A stretch of 50,381 nucleotides of DNA from Flavobacteriales bacterium (GCA_947456965.1 CANGTU010000023.1:1-50381); one strand, 5' to 3'; positions 17,426-26,724 are shown, counted from the first letter of the stretch. The notes: generated by a model from the sequence alone, not told the origin. A program made the numbers and translations.

Positions 17426-18394
17426 GGGGCGATTAGGCCGTCGGCGTTCGCGGGCCTCCTGCATCTGGCTGACGCTCTGCTTCGCCTTCATGATACTCGT
17501 ATTCAGTTCAAACCCTACGAGCAGAATGATACAGTTGAAGTTGAGCCAGATCAGCAAAAGAAGAAGCGTACCCAGCGAGCCATATAGTTTGTTGTACGTA
17601 GCGAAGTGGTTGACGAAATAAGCAAAGGCCACGGATGCCAGGATGAAGAACAGAGTACCGAAGGTCGCTCCGGCATTGAAGAATCTCCATTTTTTACGGC
17701 TTGTGGTGCTCATTCCGACGTTATAGAGAGTTGAGATGACCGTGTAAACGAGGAATACCGATATGAGCCACTGCGCGAAATTGAGCAGTGCGATATCGTT
17801 TTGTGTGATGATTCCTGTTTCATGGAGATAATGCAGTGCCGATCCACTGAAGATCATCATGGACACTGCAAGGATCATGAAGAACCCCAGCACGAAGATG
17901 AGAATCACGCTAGCCAGCCGAAGGAACAGCGGATTATCCTTTTCTTCCAGGTGATAGCTTTCGTTGAAACCGAGGAGGATTGCATTGATGCTGCTCGAAG
18001 CATAATACATAGTAAGCACGAAGCCCACAGACAGCAATGTGCTGTGTCTTTTCTTGATCAGGTCATCCAGCGTTGACTCAAAGAGCGAAAATGTATCTCC
18101 GGGAAAGAACTCACTGATGCTTTCCAGCAGCTGCTCCTGGAAGTTGGGAACGGGTATGTAAGGAATGAGAGTAAGCAGCAGGATGATACCCGGAAAGAAT
18201 GCCAGAAAGAGGCGAAATGAAATAGCTGCCGCTCGGGTGGGAACGGAGCCCTTCCATATCGCTTCACCGAGAAAGCGCGACACGTACCACAATGAGAGAC
18301 CCTGAAATCCAGGCGGTCTGATACTGCGCAGCATCTTCACCAGAGCCCTGATGCTGCGATTCCTTCCCAACCGGAAAAACCATCTACTCTTCAT
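17402..18394 (-). CDS. YihY/BrkB-family inner-membrane protein
   Basis: 330 residues with about six membrane helices. AAAISFRLFLAFFPGIILLL (about residues 56-75) is the family hallmark, and YGSLGTLLLLLIWLNFNCIILLVGFELN (about 269-296) is the conserved last pair of helices. The family was once called ribonuclease BN and is now regarded as a membrane protein of unknown, possibly transport, function. It follows nadC on the same strand after 16 bp and is probably co-transcribed. The C-terminal tail is basic (ERRRPNRP). Confidence 0.92.
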   Translation of the reverse strand: MKSRWFFRLGRNRSIRALVKMLRSIRPPGFQGLSLWYVSRFLGEAIWKGSVPTRAAAISFRLFLAFFPGIILLLTLIPYIPVPNFQEQLLESISEFFPGDTFSLFESTLDDLIKKRHSTLLSVGFVLTMYYASSSINAILLGFNESYHLEEKDNPLFLRLASVILIFVLGFFMILAVSMMIFSGSALHYLHETGIITQNDIALLNFAQWLISVFLVYTVISTLYNVGMSTTSRKKWRFFNAGATFGTLFFILASVAFAYFVNHFATYNKLYGSLGTLLLLLIWLNFNCIILLVGFELNTSIMKAKQSVSQMQEARERRRPNRPSADIPFD

Positions 18395-18410
18395 CCTCAG
18401 GATTGGCAGT

Positions 18411-19265
18411 TCATTCGGTGAAAGCCTTGAGGCTCATGTCCAGACTTCGGATGTGGTGGGTCAGTGCGCCCACAGAGATGAAATCCACTCCTGTTTCGGC
18501 ATATGCGCGAATATTCTCTTCTGTGATACCGCCTGACGCTTCTGTTTCCATAGAGCCGTTAATTCGCCTGACCGCCTCACACATGCGATCCGGTGTAAAG
18601 TTATCCAGCAGGATGCGGAACGGCAGCCCATTCTTCAGGATGGCTTCCACCTCTTCCATATTTCTAGCCTCCGCCTCCACCCGAAGCTTGCGGCCTGTTC
18701 GTTCAAGGTATTCTCCCACCATGCGGAGAGCAGGTTCCATACCCCCGGCATAGTCCACATGGTTATCCTTTACGAGAATCATATCATACAATCCGAAGCG
18801 ATGGTTGCACCCACCGCCGGTCTTCACCGCGAGTTTCTCGAAGAAGCGGAATCCCGGGGTCGTCTTTCGCGTATCCAGCAGCCGGCAGCCAGTGCCCGCT
18901 ATCAGGGAAGCGAGGTGATTCGTGCGTGAGGCGATTCCGCTCATACGCTGCACGATGTTCAGTGCGAGGCGTTCCGCTGTGGTAATGCTTCGTGCCGGAC
19001 CTGTAACGGTGAGGGCCACGTCACCCGGTTTGACCGTATCGCCATCATTCAGCAGGGGCAACCAGTGGAGGCGGCTATCCACCAGTTCAAATACCCTTCC
19101 TGCGATGCGGCTTCCGGCCAGTATTCCGGAATCTTTGATCAGCAGCCGCGCGGCCCCTTGTGCAGTTTCCGGGATGGTTGAGAGGGAAGTATGATCGCCA
19201 TCTCCGATATCCTCCTGCAGAGCCCTCCGGAGGAATTCGTCCAGATCAAAACCGTCCATTTCCAT
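18411..19265 (-). CDS. nadC: Nicotinate-nucleotide pyrophosphorylase (carboxylating), quinolinate phosphoribosyltransferase
   Basis: 284 residues. Converts quinolinate and PRPP to nicotinate mononucleotide, CO2 and PPi, the entry to de novo NAD. Recognised by EDIGDGDHTS near the N-terminus, the substrate-binding stretch LLDTRKTTPGFRFFEKLAVKTGGGCNHRFGLYD (about residues 133-165), LVKDNHV, and the C-terminal EASGGITEENIRAYAETGVDFISVGALTH. Length is normal. First gene of a probable two-gene unit with the YihY protein. A kynureninase gene at 35234 could supply a tryptophan-derived route to quinolinate, but the remaining genes of that route are not in the window. Confidence 0.96.
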   Translation of the reverse strand: MEMDGFDLDEFLRRALQEDIGDGDHTSLSTIPETAQGAARLLIKDSGILAGSRIAGRVFELVDSRLHWLPLLNDGDTVKPGDVALTVTGPARSITTAERLALNIVQRMSGIASRTNHLASLIAGTGCRLLDTRKTTPGFRFFEKLAVKTGGGCNHRFGLYDMILVKDNHVDYAGGMEPALRMVGEYLERTGRKLRVEAEARNMEEVEAILKNGLPFRILLDNFTPDRMCEAVRRINGSMETEASGGITEENIRAYAETGVDFISVGALTHHIRSLDMSLKAFTE

Positions 19266-19291
19266 GCGGGCAAGTTAGGACGGGAACATTG

Positions 19292-19299
19292 TACTTTTG
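19292..19299 (+). promoter_or_regulatory. -7 promoter element (TACTTTTG)
   Basis: Exact TAnnTTTG match, 39 nt before the chosen ATG of the aminotransferase gene. It also shows that the upstream TTG at 19297 overlaps the promoter and is not the start. Confidence 0.5.
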
Positions 19300-19338
19300 C
19301 TCGACTTCATCCGGCATACAGCCCGATGCGGCTGCAGC

Positions 19339-20634
19339 ATGGCCACAACTAACCAGAATCTCCATTCCGATATCCAGTTTCCCGTTTCCGAAATGGCTGA
19401 AAACCTGATTGGTTCAGAAATTATCAAGTTGGGAAATGAAATCCGCGAGCGCGTGAGTCGCGGAGAGACGATTTACAATTTCACTATTGGAGATTTTGAT
19501 CCCAAGATCTTTCCCATACCGGCTGAATTGAAGAAGGCCATCATTGAGTGTTACGAGGAGGGATTTACGAATTACCCGGTAGCCAACGGCTATCCCGAAC
19601 TCCGAAAAGAAGTTGCTGCGCTGGTTCAGAGGACTCAGGGGCTCATGTATTCCCCGGAAGAAGTGCTCATTGCCGGAGGTGCCCGGCCGGTGATTTACGC
19701 CGCCTACCGGGCCATACTCGATCCTGGAGACCGCGTGGTATTTCCCATTCCTTCCTGGAACAACAACCACTACACCCACCTGTGTGGCGCAGAGGCTGTG
19801 ATGGTTGAGACTTTACCAGATCATCACTTCATGCCAACTGCTGAGTCGCTTGCCCCACATCTCCGGGGGGCTACGTTGCTTGCGTTGTGTTCACCTCTCA
19901 ATCCTACCGGAACCACCTTTACGCGAAGCCAGCTCGCTTCCATCTGCGATCTCGTAGTGGATGAAAATGCACGTCGCGGACCAGGAGAGAAGCCCCTTTA
20001 CCTCATGTACGATCAGATTTACAGTCTGCTCACCTTTGGGGAATCCGGGCATGTGGATCCCGTGTCCATCCGTCCGGAGTTGCGGCCCTACACCCTTTAT
20101 GTAGATGGTATTTCCAAGAGTCTGGCCGCCACTGGCGTGCGGGTGGGCTGGTGTTTCGGCCCTTCCTTCCTGGTGGACAAGATGAAGTCGATCCTTGGGC
20201 ACGTCGGGGCATGGGCTCCCCGTCCTGAGCAGATTGCCACGGCCCGCTTTCTAGCTCAGCGTGAGGCTGTGAACCGGTATATCGGATGGATAAGCCGGGA
20301 GATCTATTCCCGGTTGCAGGCCCTTTATGAGGGGATAGAGGAGCTGCGTCGTGACGGATTCCCGGTGGAAGCCATATCTCCTCAAGGAGCGATTTACCTC
20401 ACAGTGAAGATTGATCTGAGCGGAAAAACCACCAGTGACGGTCGTTTGCTGCAAACTACAGGAGACATCACGGCCTACCTGCTATCTGAAGCGCGGTTGG
20501 CACTTGTTCCTTTCTACGCCTTTGGATCGCCACGTGAGTCGCGATGGTACAGACTCTCCGTGGGTACCGCTGCACAGGCCGATGTACCTGCGGCCCTGAA
20601 CGCCCTCCGCGAGGCCCTTCTGAAGCTCCGGTGA
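19339..20634 (+). CDS. Class I/II PLP-dependent aminotransferase
   Basis: 431 residues from ATG 19339. Fold type I aminotransferase: NFTIGDFDPKIFPIP (47-61), the VANGYPELRKEVA region, PLNPTGTTF with the cofactor-binding Asn, and the PLP lysine in YVDGISKSLAATGVRVGW (Lys260). The aspartate-aminotransferase-like family transfers amino groups between an amino acid and 2-oxoglutarate; substrate cannot be assigned. It stands alone with its own promoter, divergent from nadC. Confidence 0.9.
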   Translation: MATTNQNLHSDIQFPVSEMAENLIGSEIIKLGNEIRERVSRGETIYNFTIGDFDPKIFPIPAELKKAIIECYEEGFTNYPVANGYPELRKEVAALVQRTQGLMYSPEEVLIAGGARPVIYAAYRAILDPGDRVVFPIPSWNNNHYTHLCGAEAVMVETLPDHHFMPTAESLAPHLRGATLLALCSPLNPTGTTFTRSQLASICDLVVDENARRGPGEKPLYLMYDQIYSLLTFGESGHVDPVSIRPELRPYTLYVDGISKSLAATGVRVGWCFGPSFLVDKMKSILGHVGAWAPRPEQIATARFLAQREAVNRYIGWISREIYSRLQALYEGIEELRRDGFPVEAISPQGAIYLTVKIDLSGKTTSDGRLLQTTGDITAYLLSEARLALVPFYAFGSPRESRWYRLSVGTAAQADVPAALNALREALLKLR

Positions 20635-20696
20635 CGTCTTTTGGACAGCCTGAGAACCTGAGCGTTCAGATTGCTCTGCGTGGGCCTGTCGGGTCG

Positions 20697-20704
20697 TATT
20701 TTCG
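20697..20704 (+). promoter_or_regulatory. -7 promoter element (TATTTTCG)
   Basis: TATTTTCG, the C variant of TAnnTTTG that recurs in this window, 23 nt before ATG 20728. Confidence 0.45.
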
Positions 20705-20727
20705 CGCCTCTAATTGAAAAACCCGTA

Positions 20728-21819
20728 ATGCCCAGCAACAACTATTGCGTCATCATGGCCGGGGGAGTCGGATCCCGCTTTTGGCCCATGAGTCGCACGC
20801 TGTTTCCAAAACAGTTCCATGATGTTCTGGGTATTGGGCGCACGTTGTTGCAGATGACGTACGACCGTTTCCTTCCCGTTTGCCCGAGGGAAAATATCCT
20901 GATCGTCACAAATGAGCGATACCGGCACCTCGTGCAGGAGCAGTTACCGGAGATCAGGCCGGAGCAGATTCTCTGTGAGCCTTACATGCGCAATACGGCG
21001 CCCTGTATTGCCTATGCATCCTTCTGGATTGCAGAGCGCGAAACGGATGCCCGCATTATCGTGGCGCCGAGCGACCACCTTATACTGAACAACGATGGAT
21101 TCCGGCGTATCATCGAGGTAAGCCTTGATCAGGCGGAGAAGAGCAAGAATCTCGTCACGCTTGGCATCAAGCCCACCCGGCCCGACACCGGATATGGCTA
21201 TATCCAGTGGACAGATGAACACACATCGGCGGTGGACGAGCGCGTGAAGAAGGTCAAAACATTCACTGAGAAACCCGACCTCGAGCTCGCCCGGGATTTT
21301 ATTGAGAGTGGTGACTTCTATTGGAACAGTGGCATTTTCATCTGGTCACTGTCGTCCATTCTGCATGCGCTGGAATCCCATCTTCCGGAGATGTTCAAGG
21401 CTTTTTGTGATGGCGCGGGGATGTATGGCACGCCGGCGGAGAAGGATTTCATCATCAGCACGTATGGCTCTTGTGAGAACATCTCCATCGACTATGGCAT
21501 TATGGAGAAAGCCAGGAACGTGAATGTAGTTCTTGGTGATTTCGGCTGGAGCGACCTTGGAACGTGGGGATCACTGCACACGCATCTTGCCCATGATGAA
21601 CACCGCAATGGTACGGTAGGCAAGCATGTCTTGTATTACAATTGTTCCAACAATGTGGTCCATATTGCCGGCGACAAGCTGGCTGTACTACACGGCCTGA
21701 ATGGCTTCATTGTAGTAGACACGGGTGATATCCTTCTTGTGTGCAAGAAAGAGGATGAACAGAAGATCAAGCAATTCGTCAACGATATCAAGATCAAGAA
21801 AGGAGACGAGTGGGTGTGA
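20728..21819 (+). CDS. Mannose-1-phosphate guanylyltransferase (GDP-mannose synthesis)
   Basis: 363 residues from ATG 20728. The nucleotidyltransferase motif VIMAGGVGSRFWPMSR (about residues 8-23) and FPKQF follow the start directly. VAPSDHLI is the metal-binding region, and FTEKPD and WNSGIFIWS (near 185-220) complete the family pattern. It makes GDP-mannose from mannose-1-phosphate and GTP for surface glycans. The C-terminal isomerase domain found in fused ManC/AlgA enzymes is absent, as is usual for the short form. It pairs functionally with the glycosyltransferase at 16124 and the polysaccharide genes at 43469-47443. Confidence 0.93.
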   Translation: MPSNNYCVIMAGGVGSRFWPMSRTLFPKQFHDVLGIGRTLLQMTYDRFLPVCPRENILIVTNERYRHLVQEQLPEIRPEQILCEPYMRNTAPCIAYASFWIAERETDARIIVAPSDHLILNNDGFRRIIEVSLDQAEKSKNLVTLGIKPTRPDTGYGYIQWTDEHTSAVDERVKKVKTFTEKPDLELARDFIESGDFYWNSGIFIWSLSSILHALESHLPEMFKAFCDGAGMYGTPAEKDFIISTYGSCENISIDYGIMEKARNVNVVLGDFGWSDLGTWGSLHTHLAHDEHRNGTVGKHVLYYNCSNNVVHIAGDKLAVLHGLNGFIVVDTGDILLVCKKEDEQKIKQFVNDIKIKKGDEWV

Positions 21820-21831
21820 CCACCAGGCTCT

Positions 21832-21990
21832 TCAAGGCATCACCCGCTTGTCCTGATTCTTAAAACAGGGTTCCTGCATACTCATTGCGACGGCGAATAT
21901 TGAGTCACTGCCAACGATACCAAACTCCACTGTTGGCCTTTTCTGCTGCTCCGCCATTCTGGAGGAGTTGAAGTCCAACAGAGTTTCCAT
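21832..21990 (-). CDS. Doubtful small ORF downstream of fumC
   Basis: 52 codons from ATG 21990 to a TGA at 21832-21834, in the largest gene-free interval of the window (21820-22081). The frame stays open for about 17 more codons upstream of the ATG and includes a CCDACLG stretch. Composition is mixed and plausible for a protein, but I recognise no family, promoter or ribosome site. It could be a decayed remnant or a chance ORF. The interval holds nothing else I can name. Confidence 0.2.
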   Translation of the reverse strand: METLLDFNSSRMAEQQKRPTVEFGIVGSDSIFAVAMSMQEPCFKNQDKRVMP

Positions 21991-22081
21991 CGATCCCAAG
22001 CAGGCATCACAACAGGTGCCTCGTGAGGTAAATTCCCCATCGGGCGGCCATGATCACACTTCTGATGAAAGCCTGGGAAGG

Positions 22082-23479
22082 TCAACCCAGGTGGCCCACC
22101 ATTTTGCGCGGATCCACCCATTCGTCATACTGCTCGGCGGTCACATAGCCCAGACGCACCGCCTCCTCCTTGAGCGTTGTTCCGTTCTTGTGAGCTGCCT
22201 TGGCAATTTCTGCTGCCCGGTAGTATCCAATTTTGGTATTGAGAGCGGTAACCAGCATGAGTGATGCATCCACCAGTTCTTTGATCCTGGAGCGGTTCGG
22301 CTCGATACCCCGGGCGCAGTGTTCCTCGAAAGATACACAGGCATCACCCAGCAGCCGTGCGCTTTGCAGGAAGTTGGCAGCCATCAGCGGCTTGAACACG
22401 TTCAGCTCATAGTGGCCCTGGGTGCCTCCGATTGTAATGGCCACATCGTTACCCATCACCTGCGCGCACACCATGGTGAGTGCCTCGCACTGCGTTGGAT
22501 TCACCTTACCGGGCATGATGCTCGATCCCGGCTCATTTTCCGGAATCAAGATCTCCCCGATACCACTTCGCGGGCCGCTGGCCATCATGCGGATATCATT
22601 GGCGATCTTGTTCAGAGCCACGGCCAGTTGCTTCAGGGCTCCATGCGATTCTACAATACCGTCGTGAGCCGCAAGAGCCTCAAACTTATTCGGTGCAGAT
22701 ACGAACGGAAGTCCGCTGAACTCCGCAATCTTTCTGGCCACAAGGGTTGCGTATCCGGGAGGTGTGTTGATCCCCGTGCCCACTGCTGTGCCGCCAAGTG
22801 CGATCTCAGAGAGGTGAGCAAGCGTATTGCGGAGCGCGCGAAGTCCATGGTCGAGCTGGGCCACATATCCGCTGAGTTCCTGACCGAGCGTCACAGGCGT
22901 CGCATCCATGAGGTGTGTGCGGCCGATTTTCACGACGTCCATGAACTCCGAGCTCTTGCGCATGAGCGTATTGCGCAATTGCTCCACGCCCGGGATCGTT
23001 TTGTTCACTACCATCTGGTAGCAAGCGATGTGCATGGCGGTGGGATACGTATCGTTCGAGCTCTGGCTCTTGTTTGCATCGTCATTGGGATTGACCAGTG
23101 GAGAGCCTTGACCCAGTGCACCTCCGGCGAGCACATGAGACCGGTTGGATATCACTTCGTTCACGTTCATATTGCTCTGCGTGCCCGATCCTGTTTGCCA
23201 GATAACCAGAGGAAACTGGTCGTCGAGTTTGCCTTCGAGTATTTCGTCACACACCTGGCTGATCAGGTCGCGTTTATCAGCCGGCAGGACACCCAGTTCG
23301 CAGTTCGCATGAGCTGCAGCCTTCTTCAGAATGGCAAATGCCCTGACAATTTCAGCCGGCATGGAACCCTCCGGTCCGATACGGAAATTGTTGCGCGAGC
23401 GTTCTGTCTGTGCTCCCCAATACACACCGGCGGGAACCCTGACCTCGCCCATGGTGTCCTTTTCAATGCGGTAATTCAT
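22082..23479 (-). CDS. fumC: Class II fumarate hydratase
   Basis: 465 residues from ATG 23479, the usual FumC length; an upstream ATG at 23524 would add 15 residues unlike the family. It hydrates fumarate to L-malate in the TCA cycle as a cytoplasmic homotetramer. Signatures: [18 protein letters not shown] (about 97-114), the [16 protein letters not shown] region, and the superfamily motif [15 protein letters not shown] with the catalytic Ser. The C-terminus ends in [12 protein letters not shown], as expected. It follows prfB on the same strand after 50 bp, so the two are possibly co-transcribed. Confidence 0.97.
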   Translation of the reverse strand: MNYRIEKDTMGEVRVPAGVYWGAQTERSRNNFRIGPEGSMPAEIVRAFAILKKAAAHANCELGVLPADKRDLISQVCDEILEGKLDDQFPLVIWQTGSGTQSNMNVNEVISNRSHVLAGGALGQGSPLVNPNDDANKSQSSNDTYPTAMHIACYQMVVNKTIPGVEQLRNTLMRKSSEFMDVVKIGRTHLMDATPVTLGQELSGYVAQLDHGLRALRNTLAHLSEIALGGTAVGTGINTPPGYATLVARKIAEFSGLPFVSAPNKFEALAAHDGIVESHGALKQLAVALNKIANDIRMMASGPRSGIGEILIPENEPGSSIMPGKVNPTQCEALTMVCAQVMGNDVAITIGGTQGHYELNVFKPLMAANFLQSARLLGDACVSFEEHCARGIEPNRSRIKELVDASLMLVTALNTKIGYYRAAEIAKAAHKNGTTLKEEAVRLGYVTAEQYDEWVDPRKMVGHLG

Positions 23480-23529
23480 AGTTGTTATCCTGTATTGATC
23501 TTCCGCAATCCCATGCGGATTCATTAAAG

Positions 23530-24634
23530 CTATACTTCATTTGCGGCCTTTCCCTTTTGCATGAGGTAGGCCTTGAGGAATTCGCCGATATCGCCGTTCA
23601 TCACACCGTCCACATCTGATGTCTCGCATCCGGTGCGCACATCCTTTACCAGCTTATACGGCTGCATTACGTAGTTTCGGATCTGAGAACCCCACTCGAT
23701 CTTTTTCTTACCCGCTTCGATTTCATCCCGCGCTGCATTGCGTTTTTCCAGTTCCATCTCATAGAGCTGTGAACGCAGCAGTTGCAGGGCCTTTTCCTTG
23801 TTCTGGAGCTGTGACCTCGTCTCAGTATTATCGATGATGATCCCTGAAGGCTTGTGTCTCAGGCGCACGCCCGTTTCTACCTTGTTCACGTTCTGACCGC
23901 CCGCACCGCCAGAACGGAATGTATCCCAGGTGATGTCAGACGGGTTAATGTTGACCTCTATGGTATCATCCACCAGCGGGTAAACATATACGCTCACGAA
24001 CGATGTATGGCGGCGGGCATTGCTATCGAATGGAGAGATGCGCACCAGCCGGTGAACGCCATTTTCACCCTTCAGCATACCGAATGCGAATTCGCCGTCA
24101 AATTCCAGTGTGCATTGCTTGACGCCGGCCACTTCCCCTTCCTGCATGTCAAGTTCCTTGACCGTGTAGCCGTTCTTCTGGCCCCACATGATATACATGC
24201 GCATGAGCATCCCTGCCCAGTCACAACTTTCGGTGCCCCCGGCCCCGGCTGTGATCTGGACGACGGCATGGAGGGCATCCTCCTCTGCGGAGAGCATGTT
24301 TTTAAATTCGAGATCTGAGATCTTTTGTTCAGCATCCCGGAAGTGACCTTCCAGTTCCTCTTCGGTGGCAGCGCCTTCCCGGAAGAACTCCTGCAGTACC
24401 TGAAGGTCATCAACGGCTGACTTGCAAGCCGTCCAGGAGTCGGTCCACATCTTCCGCGCGCGGATGGACTTCATGGTAGCCTCGGCCTTCTTTGGATCAT
24501 CCCAGAAGCCCGGGTCCTGGGTCAGTTTTTCGTCCTCGCGTATCTGGAGAAGCTTGTTCTCGACGTCAAAGGTACCTCCCGAGCGCGACAACGCGCTCAT
24601 TCAGCTCCCCGATTGCATCCAATGTGATGGCCAT
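23530..24634 (-). CDS. prfB: Peptide chain release factor 2, with programmed +1 frameshift
   Basis: Two frames make one 367-residue protein. The short first frame starts at ATG 24634 and encodes 22 residues ([20 protein letters not shown] then YL) before an in-frame TGA at 24566-24568. Reading resumes in the +1 frame at GAC (24567-24565) and runs to 23530. RF2 features are present: the SPF stop-codon-recognition tripeptide ([11 protein letters not shown]) and the GGQ hydrolysis motif ([12 protein letters not shown]). The N-terminal frame-0 peptide is the normal RF2 helix, so the true start is 24634 and not the in-frame ATG at 24600. RF2 reads UGA and UAA and autoregulates through this site. 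A -7 element lies 22 nt upstream. Confidence 0.96.
24565..24580 (-). other. prfB: RF2 programmed +1 frameshift site (GGGAGG TAC CTT TGA C)
   Basis: On the minus strand the sequence is GGGAGGTACCTTTGAC. A Shine-Dalgarno-like GGGAGG sits just before the slippery CTT, followed by the weak stop TGA C. This is the conserved autoregulatory frameshift arrangement of prfB. Confidence 0.95.
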
Positions 24635-24656
24635 GTGCTGAAGAATTGTTCGGCCG

Positions 24657-24664
24657 CGAAAGTA
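24657..24664 (-). promoter_or_regulatory. -7 promoter element of prfB (TACTTTCG)
   Basis: Minus-strand TACTTTCG (TAnnTTYG) ending 22 nt before the prfB ATG. Confidence 0.45.
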
Positions 24665-24723
24665 CGAATGGCCAATAGAATTGATGAAATCTTTCTACTT
24701 TGCCCACCAAAAGAAAAAAGGAT

Positions 24724-25539
24724 ATGGAAATCATTGATCAACCGGGTACTTCTCAGGCTTCCTATATGAGCATGGAGGAACTCGGACGCCGTGGATATCG
24801 GTTTGCGTTCGACACTTACTTCAACACGGTTGTTGACCTGCTGAAGAACAATGCGGGCACCTATGTTTTGTCCACGCTGTTGTGCCTTACCATTTCCTTT
24901 ATTGCGGGAATGCTGCCCGTGATTGGTTCATTTGCTGGATTATTCCTCACTCCCGGATTTTACGGGGGCTACCTGCTGATTTCACAAAAAGCGTTACGCA
25001 AGGAGGATCCGGGCGTAAGCGACCTCTTCGCAGGATTCCGGGGAGCGCACTACGGTCGTTCGCTGGTCACCTATTTGCTCATGCTTCTCATTCTGGCTGC
25101 CAGTTCCGTTCTACTCGTTCCGATTATTCTTGCAGCGGGGCCTGACTTCGAACTGATGCAGCGCTTCACTGAGGATTTCCGATCCGGAATTGAACCCGAT
25201 CTGGACATTCTGCTTGGCTTTTTTGAATCACCGCAAGTGCTTTGGCTCGCGGTGATTGGCATCATTCCATTCATTTACGCCAGTATTTGCCTGAGTCTGA
25301 GTCTTGCCTTTGTGGTCATCTACGGATCTACGCCCATGGAGGCGATCAGGAATAGTTTTCAAGTGGTGAGCAAGTCATGGTGGTGGTTTCTGGCCTATAT
25401 CTGGTTGCTCGGTACCTGTGCCTGGCTTGGGATTTTTGCACTTTGCGTGGGCTTGCTCCTGACCTATCCCCTGCCTTTCATTGGCACGTTTGTGAGTTTT
25501 GACATGATTATGAAAGGCACCCACGCCCAAAACCCATAG
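24724..25539 (+). CDS. Integral membrane protein of unknown function, first of a tandem related pair
   Basis: 271 residues from ATG 24724. A hydrophilic N-terminus of about 40 residues contains MEELGRRGYRFAFDTYFN. Some five to six membrane helices follow (for example YVLSTLLCLTISFIAGMLPV, SLVTYLLMLLILAASSVLL, and a C-terminal ALCVGLLLTYPLPFIGTFV). The overall plan, including a conserved short cytoplasmic motif (GVSDLFAGF here, TFDDFFTGF in the next gene), is shared with the downstream protein. It resembles the broad group of uncharacterised Bacteroidota membrane proteins with six helices, but I cannot name a function. The gap to the next gene is 5 bp, so this is an operon. Confidence 0.75.
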   Translation: MEIIDQPGTSQASYMSMEELGRRGYRFAFDTYFNTVVDLLKNNAGTYVLSTLLCLTISFIAGMLPVIGSFAGLFLTPGFYGGYLLISQKALRKEDPGVSDLFAGFRGAHYGRSLVTYLLMLLILAASSVLLVPIILAAGPDFELMQRFTEDFRSGIEPDLDILLGFFESPQVLWLAVIGIIPFIYASICLSLSLAFVVIYGSTPMEAIRNSFQVVSKSWWWFLAYIWLLGTCAWLGIFALCVGLLLTYPLPFIGTFVSFDMIMKGTHAQNP

Positions 25540-25544
25540 CAGAC

Positions 25545-26168
25545 ATGGAAATACTGGACTACGGCTCATTGGCCCGGGAGGTGCGCGACCCTGATCAGTT
25601 GGCACGTGAGGGTTATGCTTTTCGCATTGGTGAATACCTGAATTTTGCTTTTCGTGTCTTGCAGAAGGATCCGCTATCCTTCTTTGCTTTTGCTATCGTA
25701 TCCTCGATCATCGCATCGGTTCCTTTTCTGGCCTACCCTGCGTACGCGGGGTTCTATGCGGTAGCTGACAAGATCAGCAAGAACGAGCCCTACACCTTTG
25801 ATGATTTCTTTACTGGATTTCGTGAGCGCATAGGGCCGTTGATTCTGGCCTCAATCGTGGTTCAGGTGCTCGTGTTTGCAGGTATGCTGCTTTGTGTTCT
25901 GCCCGGACTCTACCTCGCTATTGCCTGGCTGTTTTCCATACCCTTTATCTTGTTCAGGGCTGGTGACTTCTGGCAGAGCATGGAGTGGAGCCGGAAAGTC
26001 ATTTCGCACAACTGGTTTGGTTTTTTCGCATTGGGACTTATTGCTGGCATCCTGTCATCGCTGGGGATTATTCTGTGCGTTATCGGTTTATTCCTCACTC
26101 TGCCCATTTTCCATCTCGCCATCTATGCAGCGTATAAGGATATAGTGGGCACCGGCGGCAAGTCTTAG
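25545..26168 (+). CDS. Integral membrane protein of unknown function, second of a tandem related pair
   Basis: 207 residues. N-terminal REGYAFRIGEYLNFAFRVL corresponds to RRGYRFAFDTYFNTVVDLL of the upstream protein, and TFDDFFTGFRERIGPLI to VSDLFAGFRGAHYGRSL. This indicates an old tandem duplication. About five membrane helices follow, and the C-terminus is LPIFHLAIYAAYKDIVG. It lacks about 60 residues of the longer paralogue, mainly in the loop between the middle helices. Function unknown; the two may form a heteromeric membrane complex (inference). Confidence 0.75.
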   Translation: MEILDYGSLAREVRDPDQLAREGYAFRIGEYLNFAFRVLQKDPLSFFAFAIVSSIIASVPFLAYPAYAGFYAVADKISKNEPYTFDDFFTGFRERIGPLILASIVVQVLVFAGMLLCVLPGLYLAIAWLFSIPFILFRAGDFWQSMEWSRKVISHNWFGFFALGLIAGILSSLGIILCVIGLFLTLPIFHLAIYAAYKDIVGTGGKS

Positions 26169-26175
26169 TTTCGGC

Positions 26176-26658
26176 TCATCCCTTTCCGAAGTACTCCTCT
26201 GCCAGTCGCACAGCTGCGTCGGCCGGGAAACCACGGGCGAGCAGGTACCGGATACCTTTCTGTTTCTTTTGCCAGACGGGCAGTCCTCGCAGACCTGACT
26301 CCTTCCTTCGCAATGCATCACGCATGGCTGCAGCTGCGTATTCCTCGGGCAAGGTGCTCAAGGCACGCTGGATATTGGCGTCAGAAACCCCTTTAGCCCG
26401 GAGTGCGTGTAAAATTTTATTGACTCCCCAGCCGCGCAACCGAGCATGGTCACTGGCAAAGGCAGAAGCATAGCGTTCCTCGTTCAGGAGGTTATCCCGA
26501 ATCAGCTCTGCAATCAATTCCTCCCGCTCAGCGGAAGGCACGCCCCACTGCGTCAGACGCGAGCGCACATCGCTATGTGCGCGTTCGGCGCGGTCGCACC
26601 ACTGGCGGATCTTTTCGCGGGTAGCCTCAGGACTGTATTTGCGCGGAAATAGCGGCAT
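26176..26658 (-). CDS. recX: RecX-family regulatory protein
   Basis: 160 residues from ATG 26658. Three-helix tandem repeats typical of RecX are visible: LTQWGVPSAEREELIAELI, NEERYASAFASDHARLRGWGVNKIL (residues 59-83, the most diagnostic part), and the C-terminal KQKGIRYLLARGFPADAA. RecX binds RecA filaments and limits recombination. The frame is open further upstream, but that part is antisense to the MFS gene and does not resemble RecX. Divergent from the MFS gene; the two starts are 66 bp apart. Confidence 0.85.
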   Translation of the reverse strand: MPLFPRKYSPEATREKIRQWCDRAERAHSDVRSRLTQWGVPSAEREELIAELIRDNLLNEERYASAFASDHARLRGWGVNKILHALRAKGVSDANIQRALSTLPEEYAAAAMRDALRRKESGLRGLPVWQKKQKGIRYLLARGFPADAAVRLAEEYFGKG

Positions 26659-26712
26659 CGTGTTATGCAAACAGGCATTGGCTAAGGTACATACCGCAAC
26701 AGGTGGCGGCCC

Positions 26713-26720
26713 TACCTTCG
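26713..26720 (+). promoter_or_regulatory. -7 promoter element (TACCTTCG)
   Basis: TACCTTCG (TAnnTTYG) ending 4 nt before the GTG start at 26725. Predicts a leaderless transcript with a GTG start. Confidence 0.45.
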
Positions 26721-26724
26721 CGCA

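Noticed and set aside
22319-23527. Long plus-strand ORF (402 codons) antisense to fumC
   Set aside because: It mirrors the fumC frame, with a His/Arg/Ala-rich composition unlike a protein. No family match; fumC is certain.
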